Assembly (NCBI RefSeq): GCF_019392245.1
Contig: NZ_JAHXRL010000001.1
Coordinates: forward strand, 248,001 to 312,000
Reading direction: 5' to 3'
DNA: 64,000 bases
Source of the DNA: Sulfitobacter sp. CW3
GTDB lineage: Bacteria; Pseudomonadota; Alphaproteobacteria; Rhodobacterales; Rhodobacteraceae
The notes below the pieces were generated by a model. That model had not been told where the DNA came from. It saw nothing but the letters and a program-made list of their open reading frames with translations, and made no database searches. Numbering within the stretch: the stretch's first letter is position 1; each line of letters opens with the position of its first letter. A program made the translations under genes and the position numbers. Below, one piece after another: positions 1-8,837 of this stretch.

Positions 1-1345
1 CGCCCACCACGAAACCCGACCCGATGGCGGGTTTGAACACCTTGGCGGCACCTTCTTCGGCGAATTGCATCAGCGCCTTTTCCAGATGTTTGGATTTCAT
101 CGGGTCGCCCGCACGCACGCCTTGCAACAATTCGGGTGCAAAGGACGGGATGCCTGTCACGCGAAGCGCCTCGCCCTCGGTCAGGGTATCGCCGATGCGC
201 AGCTGGCCGTGGTTGGGGATGCCGATGATGTCGCCTGCCCAGGCTTCCTCGGCCAGTTCGCGGTCGGCAGCAAGGAACATCACGGGGTTGGTGACCGACA
301 TCACCTTTTTCGTCCGCACATGGGTCAGCTTCATACCACGGGTAAAGTGCCCCGATGCCAAGCGGACAAAGGCAACGCGGTCGCGGTGCTTGGGGTCCAT
401 GTTGGCTTGTACTTTGAAAACAAAGCCGGACACGTTCTTTTCTTCGGGCAGAATATCGCGTGGTTCGGCCTTTTGAATCTGTGGTTCGGGGCCGTAGGTG
501 GCGATGCCGTTCATCAATTCCTTGACGCCGAACGAATTGATTGCCGATCCAAACCAGATCGGGGTCAGTGACCCTTCGGCCATCAGGGCTGCATCCAGTG
601 GCGGCATCAATTCGCGGACCATCTCAAGGTCTTCGCGCAGTTTTTCCAGCAGATCTGCGGGGACATGTTCGGCCAGTTTCGGGTCATCCAACCCTTCGAT
701 GGCGATGCTTTCCGACACCTTGTTACGGTCGGCGCGGTCCATCAGTTCCAGCCGGTCGCGCAGGATGTCATAGCAGCCGATGAAATCGCGCCCGACGCCG
801 ATGGGCCAGCTGGCCGGGGTCACGTCGATGGCAAGGTTTTGCTGAATTTCGTCGATGATTTCAAAGACATCGCGGCTTTCACGGTCCATCTTGTTACAGA
901 ACGTCAGGATCGGCAGGTCGCGCATACGGCAGACCTCGAACAGCTTTTGCGTTTGGCTTTCCACGCCTTTCGCGCCGTCGATCACCATCACCGCCGCATC
1001 CACCGCCGTGAGCGTGCGATAGGTATCTTCCGAAAAGTCCGAGTGGCCGGGCGTATCGACGAGGTTAAACCGGAAATTCGTGTCTTTGGTCATGAAATCG
1101 AACGACATGGCCGAGGCCGAAACCGAGATGCCCCGGTCTTTCTCCATCGCCATGAAATCCGACCGCGTGCGGCGTGCTTCGCCCTTGGCACGGACTTGAC
1201 CCGCCATCTGGATCGCCCCCCCGAACAACAGAAATTTTTCCGTCAACGTGGTTTTGCCCGCATCGGGGTGCGAGATGATCGCGAATGTGCGGCGCCGGGC
1301 AATTTCGGCGGGCAATGCGGGGCGGTTTGAGGGGGTATCTAACAT
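1..1345 (-). CDS. prfC: Peptide chain release factor 3 (RF3), 3' end beyond window
   Basis: Translational GTPase that recycles RF1 and RF2 from the ribosome after peptide release. Reading the minus strand from the ATG at 1345 gives a protein starting MLDTPSNRPALP. The G1 loop HPDAGKTT is at about residues 26-33, followed by the G3 motif DTPGHSDF and the G4 motif NKMDR. Further on come the elongation-factor beta-barrel and RF3-like regions. About 448 residues are visible, and the family runs to roughly 530, so the C-terminal part lies left of position 1. No neighbour is obviously linked. The family call is firm from the GTPase motifs and the overall pattern. Confidence 0.93.
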   Translation of the reverse strand, partial: MLDTPSNRPALPAEIARRRTFAIISHPDAGKTTLTEKFLLFGGAIQMAGQVRAKGEARRTRSDFMAMEKDRGISVSASAMSFDFMTKDTNFRFNLVDTPGHSDFSEDTYRTLTAVDAAVMVIDGAKGVESQTQKLFEVCRMRDLPILTFCNKMDRESRDVFEIIDEIQQNLAIDVTPASWPIGVGRDFIGCYDILRDRLELMDRADRNKVSESIAIEGLDDPKLAEHVPADLLEKLREDLEMVRELMPPLDAALMAEGSLTPIWFGSAINSFGVKELMNGIATYGPEPQIQKAEPRDILPEEKNVSGFVFKVQANMDPKHRDRVAFVRLASGHFTRGMKLTHVRTKKVMSVTNPVMFLAADRELAEEAWAGDIIGIPNHGQLRIGDTLTEGEALRVTGIPSFAPELLQGVRAGDPMKSKHLEKALMQFAEEGAAKVFKPAIGSGFVVG

Positions 1346-1474
1346 GGATTGGCATATATCCATGCCCAGAGATGCGCGCAAGTGTGAGCGCAGCAGCGCG
1401 GGCAGCTATTGTCTATGTGGTTTGCCGAAACGGGGGTAAGCTGAATGGGGTATGATATATAGGGAGAGATCGAA

Positions 1475-1834
1475 ATGGACCTAAAGGAGATTGCCGAGGC
1501 GCTGGTTGCGGGCTGCCGCACCAGGCGCGAAGTTGAAAATCTGGATAAACTATATGCACCCGATGCCATTTCAGTAGAAGGGGCGGATCATGGAAATGGT
1601 CGCGAGACCAAAGGGTTGGACGGGATCAAGGGCAAACACGCCTGGTGGGACAGCGCGATGGAAGTCACCCGCCAAGACGTCAGCGACCCGATGCTGCATG
1701 GCGACGACCGTTTTGCTGTGATCTTTGATGTGGCGGCGCGCGAAAAGGAAAGCGGGCAAGAAATGGCGATGAAGGAAGTCGCAATTTACCACGTGTCAGG
1801 CGGCAAGATCATCCGCGAGGAATTCTTTGGCTAA
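1475..1834 (+). CDS. SnoaL-like / NTF2-fold small protein
   Basis: A 119-residue protein of the SnoaL-like (NTF2 fold) type, whose members include small ketosteroid-isomerase-like enzymes and many proteins of unknown role. Typical traits are the N-terminal helix followed by YAPDAISVEG, the central GLDGIKGKHAWWD segment, and the closing strand YHVSGGKIIREEFF. A purine-rich ribosome site (agggaga) precedes the ATG at 1475. No signal peptide or membrane segment is seen. It is convergent with the Hint gene that follows (11-base gap) and stands alone as a transcription unit. Substrate unknown. Confidence 0.75.
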   Translation: MDLKEIAEALVAGCRTRREVENLDKLYAPDAISVEGADHGNGRETKGLDGIKGKHAWWDSAMEVTRQDVSDPMLHGDDRFAVIFDVAAREKESGQEMAMKEVAIYHVSGGKIIREEFFG

Positions 1835-1844
1835 GCGACAGTGC

Positions 1845-2858
1845 TCAGCGCATGCTGGCCTTGCGCAACAGCTCTGCCGCGTCGGGGCGGTTCAGCAGGG
1901 GTTCGCTGACATCCAACCCGTCATGGCGGCGGTCGGAATGGCCGGGGATCATGTCGCCCATGGCGTCGGATAATTCTTGCGGCAGGACTGGCTTGGTCCG
2001 GCTGTCGACCAGCATCGATTCCGCCGCGATCCCTTCGGCATAGATGATCTGATGCCCGTCAAACAGCAGCTGGAAATAGTCCACAAAGCCGCCATCCTGC
2101 ACGCGCACGGTATAGCCGTTCACCAGATGGCGCGCCTTGACCAGCAGCTCGGACCGGCCCGCGCCGATACTGTCTTCGCGTTGATAGATGAACAACCGGT
2201 GATCGGGGCTGACGATCAGATCATTGGTGTTGTTCAAGGTTCCGGCCGCGATAAAGATCGGCGCGAATTCCCCCACCGCACGCACGGTGCTTTGGCTGAT
2301 CCAGCGTACCTCTTTGATGCCGTCGTCGCGGGTTAATACACGGTCGCCGACCTTTAGCTGTTCGATCGGGCGCTGTTCGCCGGACGCCATCGTGATGTGG
2401 GTGCCACGGGTGAACGAAACGCAGGCGGTCTGCGCGAATTTCCTGTGTGCGTTGACCGTATCGATCCCCACAAGGCGGTATCCAAGCTGGGATGACAGGG
2501 CGCTGAACGGCAGGATATAGATTTCTGCGGCATGGTTGTTTTCGTCAACCTCGACCAGAACAATCGCATCGGTGGTTTGCCCGTCGGACGTCATGAATGT
2601 CAGCGCGCAATCCAGATGCAGCCGCGCGCCGGCAACGCCCACTTCGGTATCGGGTGCAATTTCAAAGGTTTGCGCGGCCGTCGTCAGCATCGACAGCCTT
2701 TGTGGTTTAGACGCGTATGTCAGTTCATAGACGTCATCCAACAACAGCTCGGAGGCAAAGGAAATTGCGTCGCCCATATTGGCACCATCCGTCGCAACAA
2801 GCTGCGTTGCACGGTAAACCGGGACGCTTTGTGGCGGGGCTGGGCGCGTGGGTGTCAT
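1845..2858 (-). CDS. Hint (hedgehog/intein) domain protein
   Basis: A 337-residue protein. The N-terminal ~145 residues have no recognised catalytic motif. From about residue 146 a Hint module starts with the expected cysteine (C146 in ACVSFTRGTHI), followed by the typical VGDRVLTRDDG strand and the SPDHRLFIY histidine motif. Family knowledge: Hint modules can self-process through the N-terminal Cys; this stand-alone bacterial form is common in Rhodobacteraceae and is sometimes carried on surface or secreted proteins. No signal peptide is evident. Self-cleavage, localisation and biological role cannot be decided from sequence. Confidence 0.8.
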   Translation of the reverse strand: MTPTRPAPPQSVPVYRATQLVATDGANMGDAISFASELLLDDVYELTYASKPQRLSMLTTAAQTFEIAPDTEVGVAGARLHLDCALTFMTSDGQTTDAIVLVEVDENNHAAEIYILPFSALSSQLGYRLVGIDTVNAHRKFAQTACVSFTRGTHITMASGEQRPIEQLKVGDRVLTRDDGIKEVRWISQSTVRAVGEFAPIFIAAGTLNNTNDLIVSPDHRLFIYQREDSIGAGRSELLVKARHLVNGYTVRVQDGGFVDYFQLLFDGHQIIYAEGIAAESMLVDSRTKPVLPQELSDAMGDMIPGHSDRRHDGLDVSEPLLNRPDAAELLRKASMR

Positions 2859-3008
2859 CGTTGAATTATGCCTTTTCTACGGCGGTAATGTGCCTAGATT
2901 TCACCTTGCAATAGGATTGTGGCAGCAACGGGTCAAGCCCGTGGTCTTTTGCTGGCAATGGTCCAGTTAACAATGGTACGAGCGATTTGAAATCAGGAGG
3001 AGTTGAAA

Positions 3009-3788
3009 ATGGATCTGGGAATCAAAGGCAAACGCGCATTGGTATGTGCATCGTCCAAAGGTTTGGGACTGGGCTGCGCAGAGGCATTGGCCGAAGCGGG
3101 TGTTGATCTGGTGATGAACGCACGGGGCGGCGACGCGCTAGAAGCCGCAGCCGAGCGGATCCGGCAGGATTACGGGGTAGAAGTAACCACCGTTGTCGCC
3201 GACATCGCCACGGAGGACGGGCAAAAGATGGTGCTGGACGCCGCAGGCCAGATCGACATTCTGGTTAACAACGCAGGTGGCCCGCCTCCCGGTATGTGGC
3301 AAGACTGGGATCGCGATGATTTCATCAAAGCGCTGGATGCCAACATGCTGGCCCCGATCGCAATGATCAAAGCGCTGGTGCCTGCCATGATGGACCGGGG
3401 CTGGGGCCGCGTGGTCAACATCACCTCGCAATCCGTGCGCGCGCCAATCGGCGTTCTGGGCCTAAGCAATTCCGCACGCACCGGCCTGACCGGCTATGTT
3501 GCAGGCACCTCGCGTCAGGTGGCGGGCAAAGGCGTGACCATCAACAACCTGCTGCCCGGCATTCATGCCACAGACCGCGCTGATGCGCTGGACGGTGCTG
3601 TTGTCAAACAAAAGGGCATCACGCTGGACGAAGCACGCATTGAGCGGGCGCAAGGTATTCCTGCGGGCCGTTATGGTACACGCGGCGAATTTGGCGCAGC
3701 CTGCGCCTTTTTGTGTTCGCAACATGCGGGTTTCATCGTGGGTCAGAACCTGCTGCTGGATGGCGGCGCGACCAATCTGACGATGTAA
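3009..3788 (+). CDS. SDR-family oxidoreductase lacking the YxxxK pair
   Basis: A 259-residue Rossmann-fold short-chain dehydrogenase/reductase resembling 3-oxoacyl-ACP reductase-like proteins. The nucleotide-binding turn is CASSKGLGLG near residue 13, with LVNNAGG in the middle and C-terminal NLLLDGGATN. Where the catalytic YxxxK normally sits, the sequence reads SNSAR (in LGLSNSARTGLTG), so both Tyr and Lys are replaced, although the NITSQS serine region is present. The ATG at 3009 is chosen because AGGAGG ends 8 bases upstream; a TTG at 3003 would be too close. A stem-loop follows the gene. Enzyme activity is uncertain; substrate unknown. Confidence 0.85.
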   Translation: MDLGIKGKRALVCASSKGLGLGCAEALAEAGVDLVMNARGGDALEAAAERIRQDYGVEVTTVVADIATEDGQKMVLDAAGQIDILVNNAGGPPPGMWQDWDRDDFIKALDANMLAPIAMIKALVPAMMDRGWGRVVNITSQSVRAPIGVLGLSNSARTGLTGYVAGTSRQVAGKGVTINNLLPGIHATDRADALDGAVVKQKGITLDEARIERAQGIPAGRYGTRGEFGAACAFLCSQHAGFIVGQNLLLDGGATNLTM

Positions 3789-3796
3789 TCATCTGG

Positions 3797-3827
3797 CGGC
3801 AGCGGGGCCATCTGGCTGCCGCTGCCG
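3797..3827 (+). terminator. Stem-loop after the SDR gene
   Basis: Inverted repeat CGGCAGCGG / CCGCTGCCG (9 bp, 13-base loop) beginning 9 bases after the SDR stop codon. It lacks a clear T-tract, so it is a candidate terminator or 3'-end stabiliser rather than a textbook intrinsic terminator. Confidence 0.5.
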
Positions 3828-3944
3828 TTCACGCGGCAAATGCTACAAGCGATCACAATCGCGACAGGCAAGATGTGAACAGATGACGCGGGGGCGCTGC
3901 CTCGGCTAGTTTTTGCAGAGCATATATTTAAAGGTATCCCCCCA

Positions 3945-5303
3945 ATGGTCCCCGTCATTCTCATCGCCGTTTTCGGTGCCATCGTCGCGGCCAGCCTGCT
4001 GGTCGCACCGCGCCGCGTTTCAATCGAAGGGTTCTTTGGCGGGGTGACGTCGGCGGGCCGTGCGCCCGGGCTTTGGACTTTGGTGCTAAGCCAGGTCACC
4101 ACATGGATTTTCGCCCGTTCGCTGATGAACGCGGCGATTTTGGGATACTACTACGGCATCGCGGGCACCTTGGCCTATGCCGCTTATTACGGGTCGTTTC
4201 TGACAGGTGGCTTTATCGTGGGTCGCCTGCGTGAAAACGGGTCGATGTCGGTTCAGGACTGGCTTGGCGCGCGTTTCGGGGTCGCGGGAAATGGCTGCTA
4301 CAATCTGGTGATCGCGCTGCGCCTCTTGTCCGAAGTATTCGCCAACTTGCTGGTTGTCGGTCTTATTTTTAACGCCGTATTGGCGGGCAGTGGCACGACC
4401 GCGATTTTGATTGTCGCACTTATGGGCCTTGTCTATTCCGCTTGGGGTGGCTTGTCGGCGGCGCTGCGCACGGACGTGTTGCAGATGCTGGTGTTTCTGG
4501 TCGTGTTCGGCGTGGCCTTTGTGTTTCTGGTCGCCAGCCCCGGTTTCGATCTGGGCGCGCTTGTCACGGCACCGGGCACTGCGGGCAGCTATAACGGTTG
4601 GGTTTTGCTGGTCGTCGCGTTGTTGCAGGTGTTTTCCTACCCCGCCCATGATCCGGTGATGATGGACCGTGGGTTCATCGCAGACAAAGACACGACGCGC
4701 CGCTCTTTCATCCATGCTTTCTGGATTTCGACGCTGTGCATCATCGGTTTCGGCTTTTTCGGCATTCAAGCCAGCCTGACGGGGGCCGAATACGAAGGCG
4801 AGTTGATCGGTACATGGGCAAAGATGTTTCCGGCATGGGTCTTCGGCGCGCTGATGATTTCATTGCTGGTCTCGGCGCTGAGCACGCTGGATTCCGCGTT
4901 GGCATCCGCAGCACGGCTGGTGGTCGAGGAATTGAAACTGGCCCCGCGCAGCCTGAACGGCGGGCGGGTTGTGATGGTCGGTTTCATGATCGCAGGCGCG
5001 GCGCTGACCTTGTGGGGGAATGCGACGTTGTTTGACGCTGTGGCCGTGTCTGGCACCGCGTCGATGTTCCTGACACCTGTGTTGATCGTGGGGCTGGTGA
5101 TGGGCCGCCAAATGGCACAATGGTCATATTTTGCGGCCTTTGCCGCTGCGATGTTGGGGGCCGTTGCGTATTTCGGGCGGGGCTGGGCCTTATTCGCGGC
5201 GATTTTGCCAGAGGGGCATAAATACGAACAGCTACTCGTGATCTGTGTGGTCGTTTTAGTCGCAGGCTTTGCGGCGGTGCTTGCGGGCGCGCGGCGGGGC
5301 TGA
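3945..5303 (+). CDS. Sodium:solute symporter family (SSS) transporter
   Basis: A 452-residue, very hydrophobic protein with about a dozen membrane spans, consistent with the SSS family (TC 2.A.21) of sodium-coupled symporters. Supporting stretches are the N-terminal MVPVILIAVFGAIVAAS helix, the TTWIFARSLMNAAILGYYYG region resembling the SSS TM1-TM2 core, VYSAWGGLSAALRTDVLQ, and SLLVSALSTLDSALASAAR, the usual late SSS segment with serines expected at the sodium site. It is shorter than many SSS proteins (about 500). Substrate is not deducible. The ABC ATPase gene starts 45 bases downstream on the same strand, so co-transcription is plausible. Confidence 0.85.
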   Translation: MVPVILIAVFGAIVAASLLVAPRRVSIEGFFGGVTSAGRAPGLWTLVLSQVTTWIFARSLMNAAILGYYYGIAGTLAYAAYYGSFLTGGFIVGRLRENGSMSVQDWLGARFGVAGNGCYNLVIALRLLSEVFANLLVVGLIFNAVLAGSGTTAILIVALMGLVYSAWGGLSAALRTDVLQMLVFLVVFGVAFVFLVASPGFDLGALVTAPGTAGSYNGWVLLVVALLQVFSYPAHDPVMMDRGFIADKDTTRRSFIHAFWISTLCIIGFGFFGIQASLTGAEYEGELIGTWAKMFPAWVFGALMISLLVSALSTLDSALASAARLVVEELKLAPRSLNGGRVVMVGFMIAGAALTLWGNATLFDAVAVSGTASMFLTPVLIVGLVMGRQMAQWSYFAAFAAAMLGAVAYFGRGWALFAAILPEGHKYEQLLVICVVVLVAGFAAVLAGARRG

Positions 5304-5347
5304 TAGCGGTTTCTCCCGAGCGGATTGATCGGATAAGACAGCAGCCC

Positions 5348-6433
5348 ATGACGGAAATTCAGCCTCGGCTTGAAATCAAAAACATCAAGCGTAGCTATGG
5401 CGGGCGTCCCGTTGTTGACGACGTCAGCCTGAAAATCATGCCCGGGCAGGTGACTTGCCTGTTGGGGCCGTCGGGCTGCGGCAAGTCGACAACCCTGCGG
5501 ATGATCGCGGGCGTTGAAATGCAAGACAGCGGTACGATCCATGTGGATGGCAAGCTGATTTGTGACACCGAGTTCCGCATTCCGCCAGAGCGGCGCGAAA
5601 TTGGCCTGATGTTTCAGGACTTTGCCTTGTTTCCGCATCTTAGCGTGGCTGACAATGTCGGCTTTGGCCTGAAAACGGGCACCAAGGCAGAGCGCCGCGC
5701 GCGGATCGAAGAACTGTTGGAGCGGGTTGATCTGTTGCGGTTCATCGACGGCTATCCGCATCAGCTGTCGGGTGGCGAACAGCAGCGCGTGGCGCTTGCC
5801 CGCGCCTTGGCACCGCGCCCCAAGATCATGCTGATGGACGAGCCGTTTTCGGGGCTTGATAACCGCTTGCGTGATGATATCCGCGATGAAACGCTTGGTA
5901 TCCTCAAGGAAGAGGGTACCGCTGTTTTGCTGGTCACCCACGAGCCCGAAGAAGCAATGCGCATGGCGGACGAAATCGCCCTGATGCGCGACGGCAAGAT
6001 CGTGCAGCAAGGCGCACCCTACAACGTATATACTCGGCCAATTGATCGGGCCGCGGTGGCGTTTTTCTCGGATGCGAATGTGTTGCGGGCCGAGGTTTCT
6101 GGCGCGCTGGCGCACACGCCTTTCGGGCGGTTTCTGGCACCGGGTATCCCCGATGGCACCCAAGTGGACATCGTGTTTCGCCCGCAGCATGTGCGGATCG
6201 ATTTCGACCGGGCAGGCAAGGGCCCGCTGCCCACGGCGACGGATGGTACGGCTGCACGGGCAGTGGTCGCGCGGGCGCGGTTTATGGGCAATGAAAGCCT
6301 TGTGGAATTTGTGATGGATCACGACGGCAGCACCCTGCGCGCCACAGTGCCCAACGTGTTTTTGCCCCCCGCCGGTGCGGTGATGTGGTTGACGGTCCGA
6401 CGCGATCGTTGTTTCGTCTTTCCGGTAAGCTGA
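5348..6433 (+). CDS. ABC transporter ATP-binding protein (FbpC/PotA-like), orphan
   Basis: A 361-residue ATPase of the iron/polyamine importer class. Walker A GPSGCGKST (about residues 38-46), Q-loop MFQDFALFPH, signature LSGGEQQRVALARA, Walker B IMLMDEPFSGLD and H-loop LLVTHEPEEA are all intact. The C-terminal ~120 residues match a TOBE-type regulatory domain (VFRPQHVRIDF). No permease or periplasmic binding protein is adjacent: the neighbours are an SSS symporter and two Lin0512 genes. It must work with a distant permease or serve another role. The ribosome site is weak. The ATPase call is firm, the substrate is not. Confidence 0.88.
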   Translation: MTEIQPRLEIKNIKRSYGGRPVVDDVSLKIMPGQVTCLLGPSGCGKSTTLRMIAGVEMQDSGTIHVDGKLICDTEFRIPPERREIGLMFQDFALFPHLSVADNVGFGLKTGTKAERRARIEELLERVDLLRFIDGYPHQLSGGEQQRVALARALAPRPKIMLMDEPFSGLDNRLRDDIRDETLGILKEEGTAVLLVTHEPEEAMRMADEIALMRDGKIVQQGAPYNVYTRPIDRAAVAFFSDANVLRAEVSGALAHTPFGRFLAPGIPDGTQVDIVFRPQHVRIDFDRAGKGPLPTATDGTAARAVVARARFMGNESLVEFVMDHDGSTLRATVPNVFLPPAGAVMWLTVRRDRCFVFPVS

Positions 6434-6441
6434 AGGGGCGT

Positions 6442-6795
6442 ATGATGCAAAGTTTGATGGTGGAATTCGGCATGGGGTCGTCCTTGCGCCGTGGCGATTA
6501 CACGCAGGCCGCCGAACGTGCGGTACGCGACGCGTTGTGGCACAATTCGATCAATCTGGCCGAGCTGTTCGGCTTTGATAAATCCGCGATGAAAATCAGG
6601 CTGGATGTCGGTGTGCAGCAGCCAGATCAGGTTGACGCGAATGTGCTGCGTGCGGTGTTTCCTTACGGCTATGTGACGGTGAATGTGCAATGCGGGGGGC
6701 TGGATGTGCCGCGCCCTGACGGGGACGGCAATCCGACGATTATGGCGAATGTGGCGCTGTCTGTGTCCTTTGATATGGAGCGTGCCGATGACTGA
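6442..6795 (+). CDS. Lin0512 family protein (first copy)
   Basis: A 117-residue protein of the uncharacterised Lin0512 family (TIGR02058 type), recognised by the opening VEFGMGSSLRRGDYTQAAERA and by the ADVGVQQPDQVD-like segment (here LDVGVQQPDQVD). It starts 8 bases after the ABC ATPase stop codon, and its own end overlaps the start of the second Lin0512 copy by 8 bases, so the three genes look like one translationally coupled unit. A second ATG lies at 6445 and is an equally possible start. No catalytic residues are known to me for the family; function unknown. Confidence 0.8.
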   Translation: MMQSLMVEFGMGSSLRRGDYTQAAERAVRDALWHNSINLAELFGFDKSAMKIRLDVGVQQPDQVDANVLRAVFPYGYVTVNVQCGGLDVPRPDGDGNPTIMANVALSVSFDMERADD

Positions 6796-7150
6796 GCAAC
6801 GCATTATCATCGAGATGGGCATGGGGAATGACCTGCACGGCATGGATTACACCAAAGCCTGCGCCCGCGCGATTGAAGACGCTTTGCGTCATTCGTCATT
6901 GCCACTGTTTGGCGTGTTGGACGTGCCTCATGATGCGATGCGCGTGCAGGTCACGGTGGCGGTGCAGGACCCCGATCAGGTGGATATTGACGCGCTGGTG
7001 GCCAAGCTGCCGCGCGGTCGTGCGCAGGTGCGGGCGGTTTTCGGCGGGCTGAACGTGCCCAGCGGGGACGAGGTTATTGTCGTGGCGCAGGCCAGCGTTG
7101 AGGCGTTTTTGCCCAAGCAGGACGGTTGGCGTTTGCGGGACGCGCCGTAG
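6788..7150 (+). CDS. Lin0512 family protein (second copy)
   Basis: A 120-residue paralogue of the preceding gene: it shares the opening IIIEMGMGNDLHGMDYTKACARA, the internal HSSLPLFGVLDVP segment, and VAVQDPDQVDIDALVAKLP. The start overlaps the preceding stop region (ATG at 6788, stop of copy one at 6793-6795), which argues for coupled translation and perhaps a heteromeric product. It is convergent with the WYL regulator; a copy of the dispersed repeat fills the gap. Function unknown; tandem duplication followed by divergence is the simplest history. Confidence 0.8.
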   Translation: MTEQRIIIEMGMGNDLHGMDYTKACARAIEDALRHSSLPLFGVLDVPHDAMRVQVTVAVQDPDQVDIDALVAKLPRGRAQVRAVFGGLNVPSGDEVIVVAQASVEAFLPKQDGWRLRDAP

Positions 7151-7159
7151 AATAGGTTT

Positions 7160-7192
7160 TATGCCTTCGGCGAGGATTTTAGTCCATTTGGA
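7160..7192 (+). repeat. Dispersed intergenic repeat, copy A
   Basis: Begins GCCTTCGGCGAGGATTTTAG and continues with a CCATTTGGAAT tail. It shares its left half with the copies at 13428, 21001 and 28332, and its right half with the copy at 31774. It fills the gap between two converging genes. Confidence 0.7.
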
Positions 7193-7193
7193 A

Positions 7194-7832
7194 TTAGACC
7201 CGTGGGGTAAATAGCTCTGGCAGCGGGTCTGCATTTTCGATGAGGTCCAGGCGTAGGGCGATATCGGTGTTTTGGCTTTCATCCCAACCTTTCAAGACCC
7301 AGCTGCGGGCGTGGTGTTGCAGCGACACGGGCTGCAAGGTCAGGCTGCGCAGGGTCGCGTCGGGGTTGTTGTAGACGATTTTTAGCTTTTGGCGCGCACG
7401 GATGGCGGCGCGCAGGATCGGCAGGTGGCCCATGCCACGCGCGGCATTGGCAAAGGGGTGTTCGATCTGCAGCCAATCGCTGGCGGGTTGTGTGGTTTCC
7501 AATGGCAGGCTTGCGTCGATCTTGGCCGTCAGCGACGTAGCGGCGGATTTCAGGGCAGGGTCGGTGGTTTCCAGCACAATGGCGAGGGCAAGCTGCAGCG
7601 CCTCGATTTCGGGGTCGCTCAGGGTTAGCGGCGGTAGGGTGGTTGCGCGGTCAAGCCTGTAGCCCGCGCCGCGCGTTCCGGTCACTGGCACGCCCGAGGA
7701 TTGCAGCCGCCCAATGTCGCGGTAGAGCGTGCGCAGCGATACGCCTTGCGACGCTGCCAGATCCTCGGCGCGGTGCAGGGTGAAATCGCCCAGCGTGGTG
7801 AGCAGGGCAAACAGGCGGTCAGATCGGTTCAT
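7194..7832 (-). CDS. HTH/WYL-domain transcriptional regulator (YafY type)
   Basis: A 212-residue DNA-binding regulator. The N-terminal winged helix ([11 protein letters not shown] ... [21 protein letters not shown], residues about 4-55) matches the HTH_11 type seen in DeoR/YafY proteins. The C-terminal half carries a WYL-like ligand-sensing module ([26 protein letters not shown] ... WVLKGWDE in parts). The ATG at 7832 (MNRSDRLF) is preferred; ATG 7847 would add five residues. It is divergent from tatA, about 210 bases away, so it could sit near that promoter, but nothing shows it regulates Tat. Effector unknown. Confidence 0.85.
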   Translation of the reverse strand: MNRSDRLFALLTTLGDFTLHRAEDLAASQGVSLRTLYRDIGRLQSSGVPVTGTRGAGYRLDRATTLPPLTLSDPEIEALQLALAIVLETTDPALKSAATSLTAKIDASLPLETTQPASDWLQIEHPFANAARGMGHLPILRAAIRARQKLKIVYNNPDATLRSLTLQPVSLQHHARSWVLKGWDESQNTDIALRLDLIENADPLPELFTPRV

Positions 7833-8042
7833 AAGGCTTTGTGGCATAAAATCGCGGTGTGGCCAAGGCAACTGCCAAAAAACTGTCAGTTGTTGCGGCG
7901 CGTTCGATTGAATGGCCTGAAACGGGTGCAATTGGCAGAGCTGAGCGGTGTTTCCCACTTCAAGCTGGTCGCGGTCGCGCCTAAACAGAACGGGATTTGG
8001 ACGCAGACCATGCGTTCGCCTGTTTTGGATGTGGAGAAAACT

Positions 8043-8279
8043 ATGTTTAATAATATCGGCCTTCCCGGCCTTCTGTTGATCGCTGTTGTTGTGTTGGTCC
8101 TGTTTGGACGCGGCAAGATTTCCAGCCTGATGGGTGAAGTCGGCAAAGGCATCACCAGCTTTAAAAAGGGCATCAACGAAGGCGAAGAAGACATCAAGAA
8201 CGCCAGCGACGACACTGCAGAGCTGTCTGATGATTCCGCTGCTGTGACCGAGATCAAGACCGACAAGGACAAGGTATAA
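8043..8279 (+). CDS. tatA: Sec-independent translocase subunit TatA
   Basis: Small pore-forming subunit of the twin-arginine translocase, which moves folded proteins across the inner membrane. The 78-residue product has one N-terminal membrane helix ([17 protein letters not shown]), the FGRGK hinge, then an amphipathic helix ([18 protein letters not shown]) and an acidic, polar tail. The ATG at 8043 is preceded by ggaga. tatB follows after 6 bases and tatC overlaps tatB, so this is a complete tatABC operon. Confidence 0.95.
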   Translation: MFNNIGLPGLLLIAVVVLVLFGRGKISSLMGEVGKGITSFKKGINEGEEDIKNASDDTAELSDDSAAVTEIKTDKDKV

Positions 8280-8285
8280 CCTGCC

Positions 8286-8837
8286 ATGTTTGATATGGGG
8301 TGGTCTGAGTTATTGGTCGTGGGCGTCGTGGCCTTGATCGTGGTGGGGCCCAAAGACCTGCCTGTCTTGTTTCGCAAGGTGGGGCAGTTCGTGGGCAAAG
8401 CCAAAGGCATGGCGCGCGAGTTTAGCACTGCGATGAATGACGCGGCGGATGATACCGGCATGCGCGAGATTTCATCGGGGTTGAACAAGTCGCTTAAGGC
8501 GGCAACCAATCCGTTGGGCACCGCAATGGACGGCGTTAAATCAGCGACCAAATCGCTGGCTGACATCAACCCCGACAGCGAGACCGGCAAACTGGCGGCC
8601 AAGCGTGCAGAAGACGCCAAAAAGATGCAGGCGGTGCGCGAACGCACCATCGCAGAGCGCAAGCAACGCGAAGCCAAAGAGGCCTTGGCGGCCGCGGATG
8701 CGGAAGTGTCCAAGTTAGCCAAGCCTGCTGCACCTGCTGCCAAGAAGGCTGCTGCCCCGAAAACTGCGGCGACCAAGCCAGCAGCAGCCAAGAAACCTGC
8801 GGCCAAAAAGCCAGCGGCAAAAAAGAGTGACACATGA
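8286..8837 (+). CDS. tatB: Sec-independent translocase subunit TatB
   Basis: Receptor subunit that, with TatC, binds twin-arginine signal peptides. The 183-residue product starts [22 protein letters not shown], the usual TatB membrane segment with the conserved GP before the amphipathic helix ([21 protein letters not shown]). The long C-terminal tail from about residue 140 is built of Ala/Lys/Pro units (repeats of KKPAAK type), like a histone-H1-type basic tail; alphaproteobacterial TatB tails vary widely, so this is notable but not disqualifying. The stop overlaps the tatC start by 4 bases. Confidence 0.95.
   Translation: MFDMGWSELLVVGVVALIVVGPKDLPVLFRKVGQFVGKAKGMAREFSTAMNDAADDTGMREISSGLNKSLKAATNPLGTAMDGVKSATKSLADINPDSETGKLAAKRAEDAKKMQAVRERTIAERKQREAKEALAAADAEVSKLAKPAAPAAKKAAAPKTAATKPAAAKKPAAKKPAAKKSDT

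Noticed and set aside
4766..6322. A 518-codon minus-strand frame across the symporter and ABC ATPase genes
   Set aside because: Shadow of two well-supported genes; low-complexity His/Arg/Gln-rich translation.
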